Source: Nematostella vectensis (Eukaryota; Cnidaria; Anthozoa; Actiniaria; Edwardsiidae). From it: a stretch of DNA of 64,000 nt. Below are positions 13,401-22,143 of this stretch, in pieces. Position 1 is the stretch's first letter, and each line of letters opens with the position of its first letter. The DNA lies in contig NC_064042.1 of assembly GCF_932526225.1 (NCBI RefSeq), forward strand, positions 4,385,001 to 4,449,000, in the 5' to 3' direction. Position numbers and translations under genes: made by a program. The notes below the pieces were generated by a model, which did no database searches, was not told the origin of the DNA, and saw only the letters and a list, made by a program, of their open reading frames with translations.

Positions 13401-15273
13401 TTCAATGAAATAAATTGTAGTCCACTACTTTGATGTAAGCCCAGGGTGGTGACATGAATGTAGGAAATATTATGAACTTATACCCAAAATAAAGCAAACC
13501 AAAAGCACATAACTAGCTTTAAAGACGTAAATCAACTATAAATCAACTAATAAAAGCTTGCTTCGATGTTTGAACAAGAAAAATTATATCATGTTCTTAC
13601 AAGCAATTACAAGCGCCATGTGTTTCTTGTACCGAAAATTAGATTCTTCTACACTATTGACTAGCCTGCGTCTTTAAAACGCACACTTTCCGGTTTGTTC
13701 GGGCCTTATCTCCTAGCTTACAAGATAGCAGTTTTTTAATCGTATCATATGACCACCAACAGAGAGCTCAACCTTTGGTGCTCCATCTGTCCCGGAGTCG
13801 GGTGCTTTCCCAAAGCACATAACTAGACGTAAATCAACTTATAACAGCTTGCTTTTGATGTTTGAATAAGAAAGTTGTATCAACCTCGTCTTCTAACAAC
13901 CAATTACAAACGTCATAATGTGTTTCTCGTACCGAAAATTAGATTCTTTCACACTATTGACTAGCCTGCGTCTTTAAAACGCACAGTTTCCGGTTTGTTT
14001 TCAAAGCCTACTCTTGAGTGTCTATCGAGAAGTATAACGCATGGCTATGTCCGATCTCTGTGAAATGAACAAAACATTTTGCGTGCTTGACTTACAAAGT
14101 AAGAAAACGCCGATATATTGTTTAAAGGCTAGTCACTTTAGATACATAGTACACTAAAATTTTTACCGGCTTTCCATGCCTATGTAGCTTTGTAAATCGA
14201 TCCTAGACACTCGTTGCGTCTGCAAACGCACTGATTGGGAATGTGATTGGCTTTTATTCATTCTCCTTGTCATAAATTATGATGTTGTATACTATCTTCC
14301 TCTTTCACGTTTCGGTGAGATGTTTCAGTAGTTAGAGGTTTGCTTTATTAAAGGGGTTTTCCGTATGTGATTGCTTCGAAACACGATGGTATTTTTCGAG
14401 TTCACCTATATTACAGATTGCACGTTCTGCGTTCGAAAACGCACTTCGATTTGCTGTATAATCCGAATCTGTTGAAACAGTAAAATTGTTTATCAATTCA
14501 TTCCATACCCTGAGATCTCGTGTTACACGGCATCATGTGCAGCGTGAGCTAGAAGATTTCTCTCCTGCATCTTTTCATAATGAGAACAATACGAATGGGT
14601 CATTCTTGGATGAAACCGACGGTAAAAAGAACAATATTTGATTTGGATGCAGACAAATTTGGGCTGGATACAGCCGGGATTGTAGCCAAGCCACGGGACT
14701 AAAAGGGCGCCAATTTCGTTACGCGCCATCACAAGTCTTTGGTTCATTGAGATCAAGTATGATTAGTCCGACCTGGGAACACTAAAAATACCCACTTGGT
14801 GAATTGTTCACAGAAAGACATGACATATTTGGTATAGCGAAAAGAGATTCTGGGAGAGCTGTGCAAAGAAGAAAAAGGTTCGAGTACTATACGTAGTTTT
14901 GAAGATGTAAGGCTACTCCTTATATTTTCTAAAGTCATCTTCTCCATTTGATCTCTTCTGACCCCTAGTCCGCGTTAATTATCGTTATCACCGGCAATCT
15001 GCATCTGTTGACAGAAGGCTATTTGTATTGACCTTTTTGCGGGATAAGAATGATTCGGTGTGATTGGTCAAGTCGCGTCGAAGAACGCCGAATCACGAGG
15101 GCTCAAATTTCAAGATCATTTCATTGGCTGACTGGCGTTCTCCAGACGCGTTGAATTAAGGCTATTGAAGTGACGGTCTCTGATTGGTTGACCTGCGTTT
15201 TGAGGACGTGAAAACAACGCTCTCGCAAAAGTACACATTTAAATGGGAAAGTACATTTTTAAATGGGAAAGTG

Positions 15274-15345
<72 letters not shown>

Positions 15346-15535
15346 TTGGTTTGAGAAAAATACAAACTACATAGGTTTCCCTACAGGTCTGTTTCGTGGT
15401 TGCCCACTCATCAGGGGATTAACCACGAAACAGACCTGTAGGGAAACCTATGTAGTTTGTATTTTTCTCAAACCAACACTATACACCGCTCTACTTTCGA
15501 GTATTGAGCACTTTCTATGAAAGCCTTCAACCATC

Positions 15536-15615
<80 letters not shown>

Positions 15616-15915
15616 CCATTTCAACCAATAACTTAGTTGAAAAAGTGCCATTTATTTTTATTAATCGATTGTGTTCTAAGGGATAGTGGAAAGGGTCATA
15701 GACCGGTTCTCGTACTGTAGAATGTGTCGTTAACGGTAGCGTGGAAAATATTTTGTCTGCCTTCTGTAAGCTAACATAATACGTCGAAAGTCTTCATACT
15801 ACAGCAAAGTCAAATAATGAACACATGATACTTAGAACAAAGTCCATATAACCACTAAATGGTGAGAAACCTTACCGTGAACAATTGTGATTTTCAATTC
15901 CCCGCCGTCCGCCAT
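4157..15915 (-). CDS. BAG1: BAG family molecular chaperone regulator 1, six exons
   Basis: BAG1 is an Hsp70/Hsc70 nucleotide-exchange co-chaperone with an N-terminal ubiquitin-like domain and a C-terminal BAG domain; in vertebrates it is anti-apoptotic. Minus-strand exons are 15877-15915, 7825-8033, 7243-7356, 5360-5467, 4581-4643 and 4157-4225, with consensus splice sites and matching phases (intron 1 phase 1, the rest phase 0). Exon 2 gives the ubiquitin-like core (QKLIFKGKSL, then LESLGIKKGSRIMVLGKK). Exon 3 holds the linker helix (LDQLNAELDGISK). Exon 4 (GFLESDLIGP... MKELLTLDSL) and exons 5-6 form the three-helix BAG domain. The length is about 200 residues. The oddity is exon 1: its ELKITIVH strand fits the family, but the only nearby ATG (15913-15915) is one base out of frame with it. 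Intron 1 is 7.8 kb and carries two large foldback elements. Identity is secure; the start is not. Confidence 0.9.
5153..5292 (+). repeat. dispersed repeat shared with an ENDOG intron
   Basis: This stretch begins gaagtttctttgaggatgtg and ends near gtgacaatgcggctttag. It is clearly homologous to 18595-18720 in ENDOG intron 7, in the same orientation, with small indels. No TIRs were found. It sits in the intron between BAG1 exons 4 and 5. Confidence 0.65.
5865..7212 (+). repeat. 45-bp minisatellite, 30 units, each junction an NF-E2/Maf site
   Basis: The array repeats a 45-bp unit about 30 times: CTGAACC recurs every 45 bases from 5881 to 7186. Units are nearly identical, differing mainly at gatggg versus ggtggg. 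It lies in the BAG1 intron between exons 3 and 4. Unit junctions read TGACTCAGCA, 29 times, which is the NF-E2/Maf recognition consensus. The near-identity implies recent expansion or gene conversion. Confidence 0.93.
8211..10321. mobile_element. 2.1-kb foldback element with TTAA flanks
   Basis: Arms of about 820 bp (8215-9035 and 9497-10317) are inverted copies of each other. The outer ends read GGTGGC and GCCACC, each flanked by TTAA, the target duplication of piggyBac-type transposons. Matched landmarks include acttgtgtgagaggggcaag (8630s) against its complement near 9880. The loop is about 460 bp with an AG-dinucleotide run near 9169. The arms have diverged by substitutions and small indels, so it is not very young. 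It has no transposase frame and lies in BAG1 intron 1. Confidence 0.8.
10364..10402. repeat. (TA)n microsatellite
   Basis: A pure TA tract borders the left end of the 4.9-kb inverted-repeat element. Confidence 0.9.
10403..15275. mobile_element. 4.9-kb giant inverted-repeat element
   Basis: The left arm (10403 to about 12105) and right arm (about 13705 to 15275) are inverted copies, about 98% identical where I compared them closely. The ends are AACACTTTCCC and GGGAAAGTGTT, inserted in a TA tract. The centre (12106-13704) holds a third partial copy (12340-12640) in right-arm orientation and a direct repeat of 13815-14003 at about 13490-13700. The left arm has about 76 bp near 10802-10877 that is missing from the right arm. 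The outer ends carry several CCAAT motifs. A 77-codon frame is kept in both arms (10996-11229 and 14523-14756), but the differences between arms are one silent and four replacement changes, so it is not visibly under protein selection. Confidence 0.8.
12670..13055. repeat. degenerate AGTCTCG-rich repeat
   Basis: Within the loop of the giant inverted repeat, the motif tctcg, often as aagtctcgg, recurs many times at irregular spacing. It has no coding capacity. Confidence 0.5.
15276..15340. repeat. (TA)n microsatellite
   Basis: A TA tract lies between the giant inverted-repeat element and the perfect hairpin. Confidence 0.9.
15341..15481 (-). mobile_element. perfect 61-bp hairpin with hammerhead core, Penelope-type remnant
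   Basis: Arms 15341-15401 and 15421-15481 are perfect inverted complements over 61 bp, separated by 19 bases. On the minus strand the loop supplies CTGATGA (15408-15414), followed by GTGG-GCAA-CCAC and GAAAC (15391-15395). That is the conserved hammerhead core with a GNRA-capped stem II. Hammerhead motifs in terminal repeats are established for Penelope-like retroelements; assignment of this remnant to them is inference. TA tracts flank it. Confidence 0.65.
15535..15612. repeat. (TA)n microsatellite
   Basis: A long pure TA tract in BAG1 intron 1. Long open frames of alternating Tyr-Ile on both strands are artefacts of it. Confidence 0.95.
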
Positions 15916-16062
15916 ATTGAATTTGTGAATTTTACCACTGACCCCATTTTAAACAGGCTCCTGAAATATCTCAGCGAAGACCGCGGGCTCATGTCATGTA
16001 AATAATAATGGTGGTCATAACTAGAAGAAAGCTCTTTTAAAATTATTGTGTTACGATTCCTG
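15916..16062. promoter_or_regulatory. bidirectional promoter between BAG1 and ENDOG
   Basis: Only 147 bp separate the minus-strand BAG1 start region from the plus-strand ENDOG ATG. No TATA box is evident. On the minus strand, CAATATGGCGG at the BAG1 start resembles the YY1-type motif often found at TATA-less, divergent promoters. Shared regulation is inferred from the spacing alone. Confidence 0.6.
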
Positions 16063-19000
16063 ATGATGAATAGACTAAGGCTATCGTTGGTGTCTTCTGT
16101 ATGTGTTGGAGCTGGTGGGGTTCTCGGAATTTTATATGAAAGGTAAGAAACATTTTACCAAATCACAGTGAACCTCTCATGTGTGGTCATCCCATTCGGA
16201 AACCGGCAAAAATATTTTTACCTATGTTCGTTATTTAAAGTTATACAGAGAGAATATCATACGTCCAATAACATTAATTAACTGGTTCCAGAAAAAAGGT
16301 AAAGAGCGCTAAAATCGGTAACTTCCTACCCGCATTACATGCTGTTGACGTCGAAGATGGAAAGAACTTCTCAAAAGAAAAACCACCGTATTTTAGCAGC
16401 AGTAGCATGAGTCACAAAGAAACTCCTGAACAGTATGCAAGGAGAAATGAAATAATGAGATTTGGATATCCAGGTAAATCATCACCATCATCAAAATTCT
16501 ATCATCAACATCATCACCATCATTATCAACTTTGTTGTCATCATCATCATCAAAGTCATTATTCTCATCATCAACATTACCAACATCATTATTACCACAA
16601 AATTAACACCACCATCACAAGCCATGTTCATTTCTACGCTACCATCATCACCATGATTATTTTTATTATCATCAGTAGCTTTATTATCATTGCTCACCAT
16701 CATCACCTCCATGACACCATCTTCACCACCACTACCATTTTCATTTTCTTCATCAACACCATATTCATCAGTACCATTATAACACCACCATCCAGCATTA
16801 TGGTATCATGATCACTATAATTATTTTCATCAACAACACCCTCTCATAATCATCACTGTCATCTTGATCATCACTACCATCATATCCTAACATGTACCTC
16901 TTCCCTGCCTGATCAATAAATAGTTAACCCTCTTCCTTGCAGGTTATGAAAATTTAAAGTACAGAGATGACTATGTTCTGTCCTATAATAGACGTCTCAG
17001 GTTACCCAACTGGGTGTGTGAGGTACAGAAGAATATCTCCTATCTTCCAATTATTCTATCAACTCTTCCCCGTAATTGATTTGGTCATTGTATTTTCCAG
17101 CATCTAACAGTTGAGAGGTTAAGAAAGCGTGTGGCAGACCGCAGCAAGTGTGACTTTACTATTGATACATCTGTGCATCCAATGTTTAGAGTCACAAATG
17201 AGGATTACAGGTAAACACAAATTGTACTTGAAAATCCTGATCTACATAATGCTCACCATTAAATGTAACTCTTAAAACCCTGATTTCAAGGAAAAGTGGA
17301 TATGACAGGGGACACATGGCGGCAGCAGCAAACCATCGATACTCTCAGGACGCAAACTGTCAGACTTTTCTTCTCAGCAATATTGGGCCACAAGTAGGTG
17401 AGTCAAGACAACACTCTTATTATTCATTATCCGTAGCAGAGCTTTGAAGTGTACCCAGTTTACAGTACAGTAAGAACACCTGTATTTTTGTCTCCAATTT
17501 CTTTTTATCATATTTTTTTCAAAGTAGCAAAGTTATTAGGTTTCTATTGAGAACTACTATATCTTGTAGGGTGGGAAGTGTTATCTGCTACCTGTCTGTT
17601 AACGCTGTTGCTTTTTAAAATAGCCCTAGTTTATTAAAGCTTTACTAGTATACTGCACTTATACTGTTATTTTTTCTTTATTACAATTTGGAAAAGCAAG
17701 GCTCAGGCTTTAATCGTGATTCTTGGGAGCATCTTGAGAAGTATGTTCGTCATCTGCCCAGAAGCTACAAAAATGTTTACGTGCTCACAGGACCTTTATT
17801 CCTGCCAAAGTAAGTTAAAGTATCTGTGTGTGTTATGACATAAGAAATGGTCAAGACCACAGGGCCGTAGCAGGGGGTGGGGCACTGGGGGAACATGCCC
17901 CCCCCCATATTTCCCAATAATTAAAAGAAAATGACCAGTAGGAATGTGGCTGTACCCCCCAATATTTTCTTAAAGTTTCTGTATTGTGCCTTTCCCCCCT
18001 CAAAAAAAATATGCCAAGCCAAGAACATGCCAAGAACACCAACCTAGTAGTGTAAAAAGAGATCTCTACCTGGCCCTTCAAAATTAGGTTCCAAGGGCCA
18101 CTTTTAGCACCTCCCTTTGTATGGCCCCTGCTTCGTTGAGTAAACTGAATCCTAGAACTGATGCAGAACGATACTTAAACAAGTTATATTACATGATTTT
18201 TTTAGGTTGGAACAAGATGGCCACTTATATGTTAAATACAAGGTATGCTTTGTATCAGCTGTTGGTTTTAAAAATAATAATAATATATCAGGGGCGGATC
18301 CAGGAGCTTCAAAAAGGGAGGGCTGAAGTAAGGGTTTCAAGAAAGGTTCTTCCATGTATTCCCTTATATTTTTGTTATTTCAAAGCCAAATATCTGAAAA
18401 TAGGGGGGCGGGGCTGGCTTGGCCCCTCCCCTAAATCTGCCCCTGGATATAATCCTTAACCATTCTCAAACATACTCTTAAAAAGGATCAATGTCACCAC
18501 CTGCAGTATATCTCATTTAAGCCGCATTGTCACCAGTTTACTTCCACTGGAAATATTGTACGATCTCCTAATTGTAAATAAGTAGTGTGTCTTTTTGAAG
18601 TTTCTTTGAGGATGTGACTTTAAATAATTTAGAGCAGATGGCCTGTTAAATAGCGCAGATTTTAATAGATTCTTTGTCTTTTGTCCGTTGAGGTTTTCTT
18701 CTGGTGACAATGCAGCTTTAGAGTGGTTTTCAAAAACCCATGAAATACTATCTAGTTTATTTAGTACTAATACACTGTTATGTCTGTGCTCTCTTGTGTT
18801 CTGGCTTTAATATTACACTTTAACAATTGCATTTTGTTGTATGGGTTTTTGAAAACCACTCTAATACATCACTGTAAATTTTTTCCAGTCAGAATATTTT
18901 TATTTCCCTAGCTTATCGGCCAGCATAGAATAGCAGTCCCAACTCATTATTTCAAAGTTGTGCTGACAGAGTCCCACAACAACAAGTACGAGCTTCAGGT

Positions 19001-19568
19001 ATGTCCACACTAGGGCGTGGCCATGTGGGAACAATACCAAGACAAAGGGAGTTGAGGGAAGATTACCTTAGGTCTGAGACATTCTGTTTTTCGACCCTCC
19101 ATTTTCCATCCTTTTCCATCTTCTTTATCTAAGAAGCCCATTTTTGTGCATCCATTCTTTGTGGTCTCATTTTCAAATTAATCAATATTTTTTTTTTGAA
19201 AACCAAAATTGATTATTTGGCTAATGTTAAGTTGGATGCAGTGGTGGGACATGATGGAAAACATAAACAAGAATTGCAAAAATGTTTTAAAATGTTGAAA
19301 TGGGTAAAAAGTCAAACAATATCAAACACTTTTACCTATAGTGATCAGGTTTCTATCTTAAAGATATTTGCTTTCTTGTTTTTTGATAATTATCTCTCTT
19401 TTCTTGTCTTCTCAGTCCTACATTCTTCCTAACCAGCCAATCAATGAGAAGACCCCTCTACATCGGTTCCAGGTCCCTGTTGAGACGATCGAAAAGGCCT
19501 CGGGCCTAGTCATGTTCGAGAAGCTACCTAGAAAATACATAACGGAAGTCCAACCACAGTTCAATTGA
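16063..19568 (+). CDS. ENDOG: endonuclease G, nine exons
   Basis: ENDOG is the mitochondrial intermembrane-space DNA/RNA non-specific nuclease released in apoptosis. Exons: 16063-16142, 16292-16473, 16943-17022, 17101-17210, 17291-17397, 17701-17809, 18206-18242, 18912-18998, 19416-19568, encoding 314 residues. The N-terminus has a positively charged then hydrophobic segment (about 4-24) fitting a mitochondrial signal-anchor. The catalytic DRGH is at 156-159 (H159). AAAANHRYSQ follows, then LSN (N181) and GFNRD (N191), the Mg-site asparagines. LTGPLFLP, IAVPTHYFKV and VPVETIEKASGL are ENDOG rather than EXOG in type. The exon 6 acceptor has a weak pyrimidine tract; an alternative six bases downstream would drop Ser-Gly. 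Intron 2 is a CAT/ATC microsatellite, and introns 6 and 7 carry MITEs. A tandem ATG makes the start codon at 16063 or 16066 ambiguous. It is head-to-head with BAG1. Confidence 0.93.
16480..16880. repeat. CAT/ATC trinucleotide-rich microsatellite
   Basis: Interrupted CATCAC/ATC repeats in ENDOG intron 2. They generate His- and Ile-rich open frames that are not genes. Confidence 0.85.
17862..18128. mobile_element. degraded GGCCGTAGCAGG-type MITE
   Basis: The stretch starts agggccgtagcagggggt and closes with a rough complement (atggcccctgctt) near 18120. It has C runs inside and is of the same style as the other short TIR elements here. It lies in ENDOG intron 6; boundaries are approximate. Confidence 0.45.
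18289..18445 (+). mobile_element. CAGGGGCGGATCCAGG-type MITE
   Basis: Left end CAGGGGCGGATCCAGG, right end CTGCCCCTG, with imperfect 5-bp flanks tatat and gatat. It is homologous to the inverted copy at 2852-2998 and lies in ENDOG intron 7. Confidence 0.7.
18595..18720 (+). repeat. dispersed repeat shared with a BAG1 intron
   Basis: Same sequence family as 5153-5292 (ttctttgaggatgtgact, then ggcctgttaaatag, then gtgacaatgcagcttta). It abuts the 18718 MITE. Confidence 0.65.
18718..18864. mobile_element. MITE with perfect 24-bp TIRs
   Basis: Bases 18718-18741 and 18841-18864 are perfect inverted complements over 24 bp, beginning TTAGAGTGGTTTTC. The interior is AT-rich and non-coding. It is in ENDOG intron 7. 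Confidence 0.75.
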
Positions 19569-19673
19569 CAAGTCCTACTTTGTGGTTTTGTCCAATCTTC
19601 TCTTCACTTAATAACCAGCGTCTGGGTTTCCTGTGGATAGCAGAGGTTGCCTGCATCATCGAAAGCTCTTTTT

Positions 19674-19856
19674 CAAGCCCGTAGCCAGGGGGGGTTCAGA
19701 AGAACCACCCCACACGACTCGAAGGTCTGCCCTGATGAAGGAAAATTGAGTACCACTGCGAGCTAGGACAAGCTTTCTAAGAGAAAATGGTCCTCTAAAT
19801 GGGTAAACGAACTCCCTGTTCAAAATCCTGGCTACAGGCTTGCCCCAGTCTCCCAT
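19674..19856. mobile_element. MITE with CCCGTAGCCAGG ends
   Basis: Ends CAAGCCCGTAGCCAGG and CCTGGCTACAGGCTTG form the terminal inverted repeat. The interior includes ccctgatgaagg but no complete hammerhead core. It lies just past the ENDOG stop and has no clear target duplication. Confidence 0.65.
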
Positions 19857-20034
19857 GTACACAGGGCCAGCACTAGATCGGCCCTGCTTATACAAAACAC
19901 TAAATCATGCCTATTCTTAGGATGAGTAGTAAACGCACACCGTTAAGTCCTAGGCGTTATTTCCTGGGTCTCTGATCGGGGTTCCTTTGGAGTTGTGACG
20001 TCATAGGAAACCATTGTGAGCTCGTCCCTGACCC

Positions 20035-20829
20035 TTCCCTGCTAGCAGAGGCCTCTTTTCTCTGTATTTCGCTGGGCTGGAGTTCGCGAGGAAAAGATAC
20101 CTCTGCCATGGGTCGAGACTGTTTCTGTTGCGCATGCGTGAGCGTTAATAAGCGACCGACGTGCCAAAACCCGTACCATCGCGCGAAAGCTGCCAATATG
20201 CTTTGCATGGGTTTAGTCGGAAATCATGAATCAAACTCCGATTAGTTCTCCTCTTCGAAAAAAAAAACAACTGTTCAATTTCAATCACCTAAAACGTCAC
20301 TAAAAAGATTGAGCAACAAACGCAGCAAAGACGAGTTTTGTCTTGTTTGTGGGATTAATTTCAAGACATCTGGGCAGGCGAGTTTCTTCAATGTAAATAT
20401 CGCACAGTTGGATTCGAAGAAAATGTTACAAAACTTTTTGGTAAAATTAGATCAGCTATTCCCAGAAGAATATGCAAAACCTGTAAACGGAAGATTGACT
20501 CGTTTGTCAAAAGAGAGAAAATTCTGAATGAAGATAAGGCATTGAATGGCTTCTTTTTATAATTCGTCGCGTGATATTTCTACGGAGGACGCCGTTTCGA
20601 ATGCGGGCTTATTATCCGGCAGCGGATATACGTTTCATGCATGTGCTAGTCATTGTAGGCTCAAAATAGTGGCCAGTAATTAATGAACAGAGCATGCGCT
20701 CTGGATCTCGTCCACGATCGTGGACGGCGGTTTGATCAAACGAACGTGCGACCCATGGCAGAGGTATCTTTTCCTCGCGAACTCCAGCCCAGCGAAATAC
20801 AGAGAAAAGAGGCCTCTGCTAGCAGGGAA
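20035..20829. mobile_element. 795-bp TIR transposon, 9-bp target duplication (Mutator-like)
   Basis: Inverted ends of roughly 80 bp start TTCCCTGCTAGCAGAGGCC. CCCTGACCC flanks both ends exactly (20026-20034 and 20830-20838). Long TIRs with a 9-bp duplication fit Mutator-like elements. A short frame inside (about 20309-20527) contains CLVCGINF, a zinc-knuckle-like pair, and may be a remnant of a transposon protein; it starts without an ATG. It is non-autonomous as seen. Confidence 0.7.
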
Positions 20830-21334
20830 CCCTGACCCCAAGCTGCTTCACGTTTAATCACCAAGGATAGGAAACATGGCAAAAAGGCCTAGGACTAGTC
20901 TTTAGTATACGCTCTACACCATACACTCGAAAACAAGGTTTTTAGATGGGTATTCGCAAAGTGTTTTTGATGAAGATGCAGATTTAAGGAATCATATGGT
21001 TAGTTGTCCTTTTCAAGGAATGGGAGGGGAATTAATAATGACGATTTATTTACCCGCAGATAGTCGTATTTTATTTCAGCACACAGACAGTCTTTGTTAA
21101 TATTGTAAATTAAGTTCCACCAATAAATATTATGATTTTCCCTCTTCCAATCAAAAAATGGTTTCATTCCGTTTGTCTGACACATATAGTCTATTTTATC
21201 TACTGTCTTCCATTTATGGTTTTAATGCGAAATAATATAGATGGGCGTATTTGGTGATAGTGCCTGAAACTGCAACGTTCAAAACTTCCAAAACAAAGGG
21301 CCTGAGTCAGTCTGACGTGAGTCACGCGAAGCTA

Positions 21335-21540
21335 GGGGCAAAGTTTGCCGTGGGTCATACGGGAAGCCTGGGTCATAGTGTTCCATTGGTCACGGGAAGC
21401 CTGGTTCATAGTCTGCCGTGGGCCATACAGGAAGCCTGAGTCATAGTCTAACATGGATCACGGGTAGCCTGGGTCGTTGTCTGCCGTGTATTACGGGTAG
21501 CCTGGATCATTTTTTGCCCTTGGTCACGAAAAGCATGGAA
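21335..21540. repeat. degenerate minisatellite, about 33 bp, six units
   Basis: Units resemble gtctgccgtgggtcacggg followed by aagcctgggtcata. They are diverged from one another by several substitutions each. Confidence 0.75.
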
Positions 21541-21665
21541 AGCCCTATGAGTATGTTATCCATACCACTGTTCCTAAAACACAATTCTGAAAACAATTTA
21601 GTCATATGCTTTAGATAAATCAAACCTTGGAGAAAGTCAGGAATGTATTCCAAAAGAAGAATGCA

Positions 21666-21785
21666 ATACACCAAAAACTGGAAATCGAGTCTGAGGCAGA
21701 GTCGATTTCCAGTTTTTGGTGTATTGTATTCATTGTTCTGATACGAGATCGCGACAGTTTGGGCTTTTTGATTCTATTCCAAAAG
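21666..21785 (+). repeat. palindromic retroelement remnant, ATACACCAAAAACTGG type
   Basis: The stretch opens with AATACACCAAAAACTGGAAA and its near-perfect complement, then continues with about 50 bp shared, inverted, with 36344-36412. The hammerhead-bearing middle present at 36391-36545 is missing here. Confidence 0.65.
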
Positions 21786-22143
21786 AAGAATGGTTACAGA
21801 ACATTGTTAGTTATTTAATGAACGCTTTTATGGAATGCAATATAGAAAAGAAATTGTGCGCACCTAATTTGCGCGTTGCTTTTCAAACGGTAGGCGTTCT
21901 TTTCACTACTTACTCGCCCCACTTCCACGCTGCAAAATTTCTATTTGTCGTCCCTATTCTAAGGCCTCCATATAATGAAACGATTAAAGTTATAGGCCCA
22001 ATTTCAAGTCAGGCTGAGCTGCCGGCTTATAACGGGTTGGAAATCAAGCCTAGTAAAGTTGTTACAGTTCTTATTATGATTTCTTGTATGACAGGCAGTA
22101 TCATCAAACACCCTTCTCTATATATTCTATTTCTCTATAGACC

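Larger units (their letters stand above)
20839..22143. other. gene-free stretch between ENDOG and VEGF-like 1
   Basis: Apart from the minisatellite at 21335-21540 and the palindromic repeat at 21666-21785, I see no exon. A 143-codon frame at about 21716-22147 overlaps the palindromic repeat and lacks known motifs. Confidence 0.4.

Noticed and set aside
16063-19568. EXOG instead of ENDOG
   Set aside because: DRGH (not SRGH), TGPLFLP, VPTHYFKV and the C-terminal ending fit ENDOG; the EXOG C-terminal extension is absent.
20309-20527. Independent zinc-finger gene
   Set aside because: It lies wholly within a transposon, has no ATG start, and is truncated; treated as a transposon remnant.
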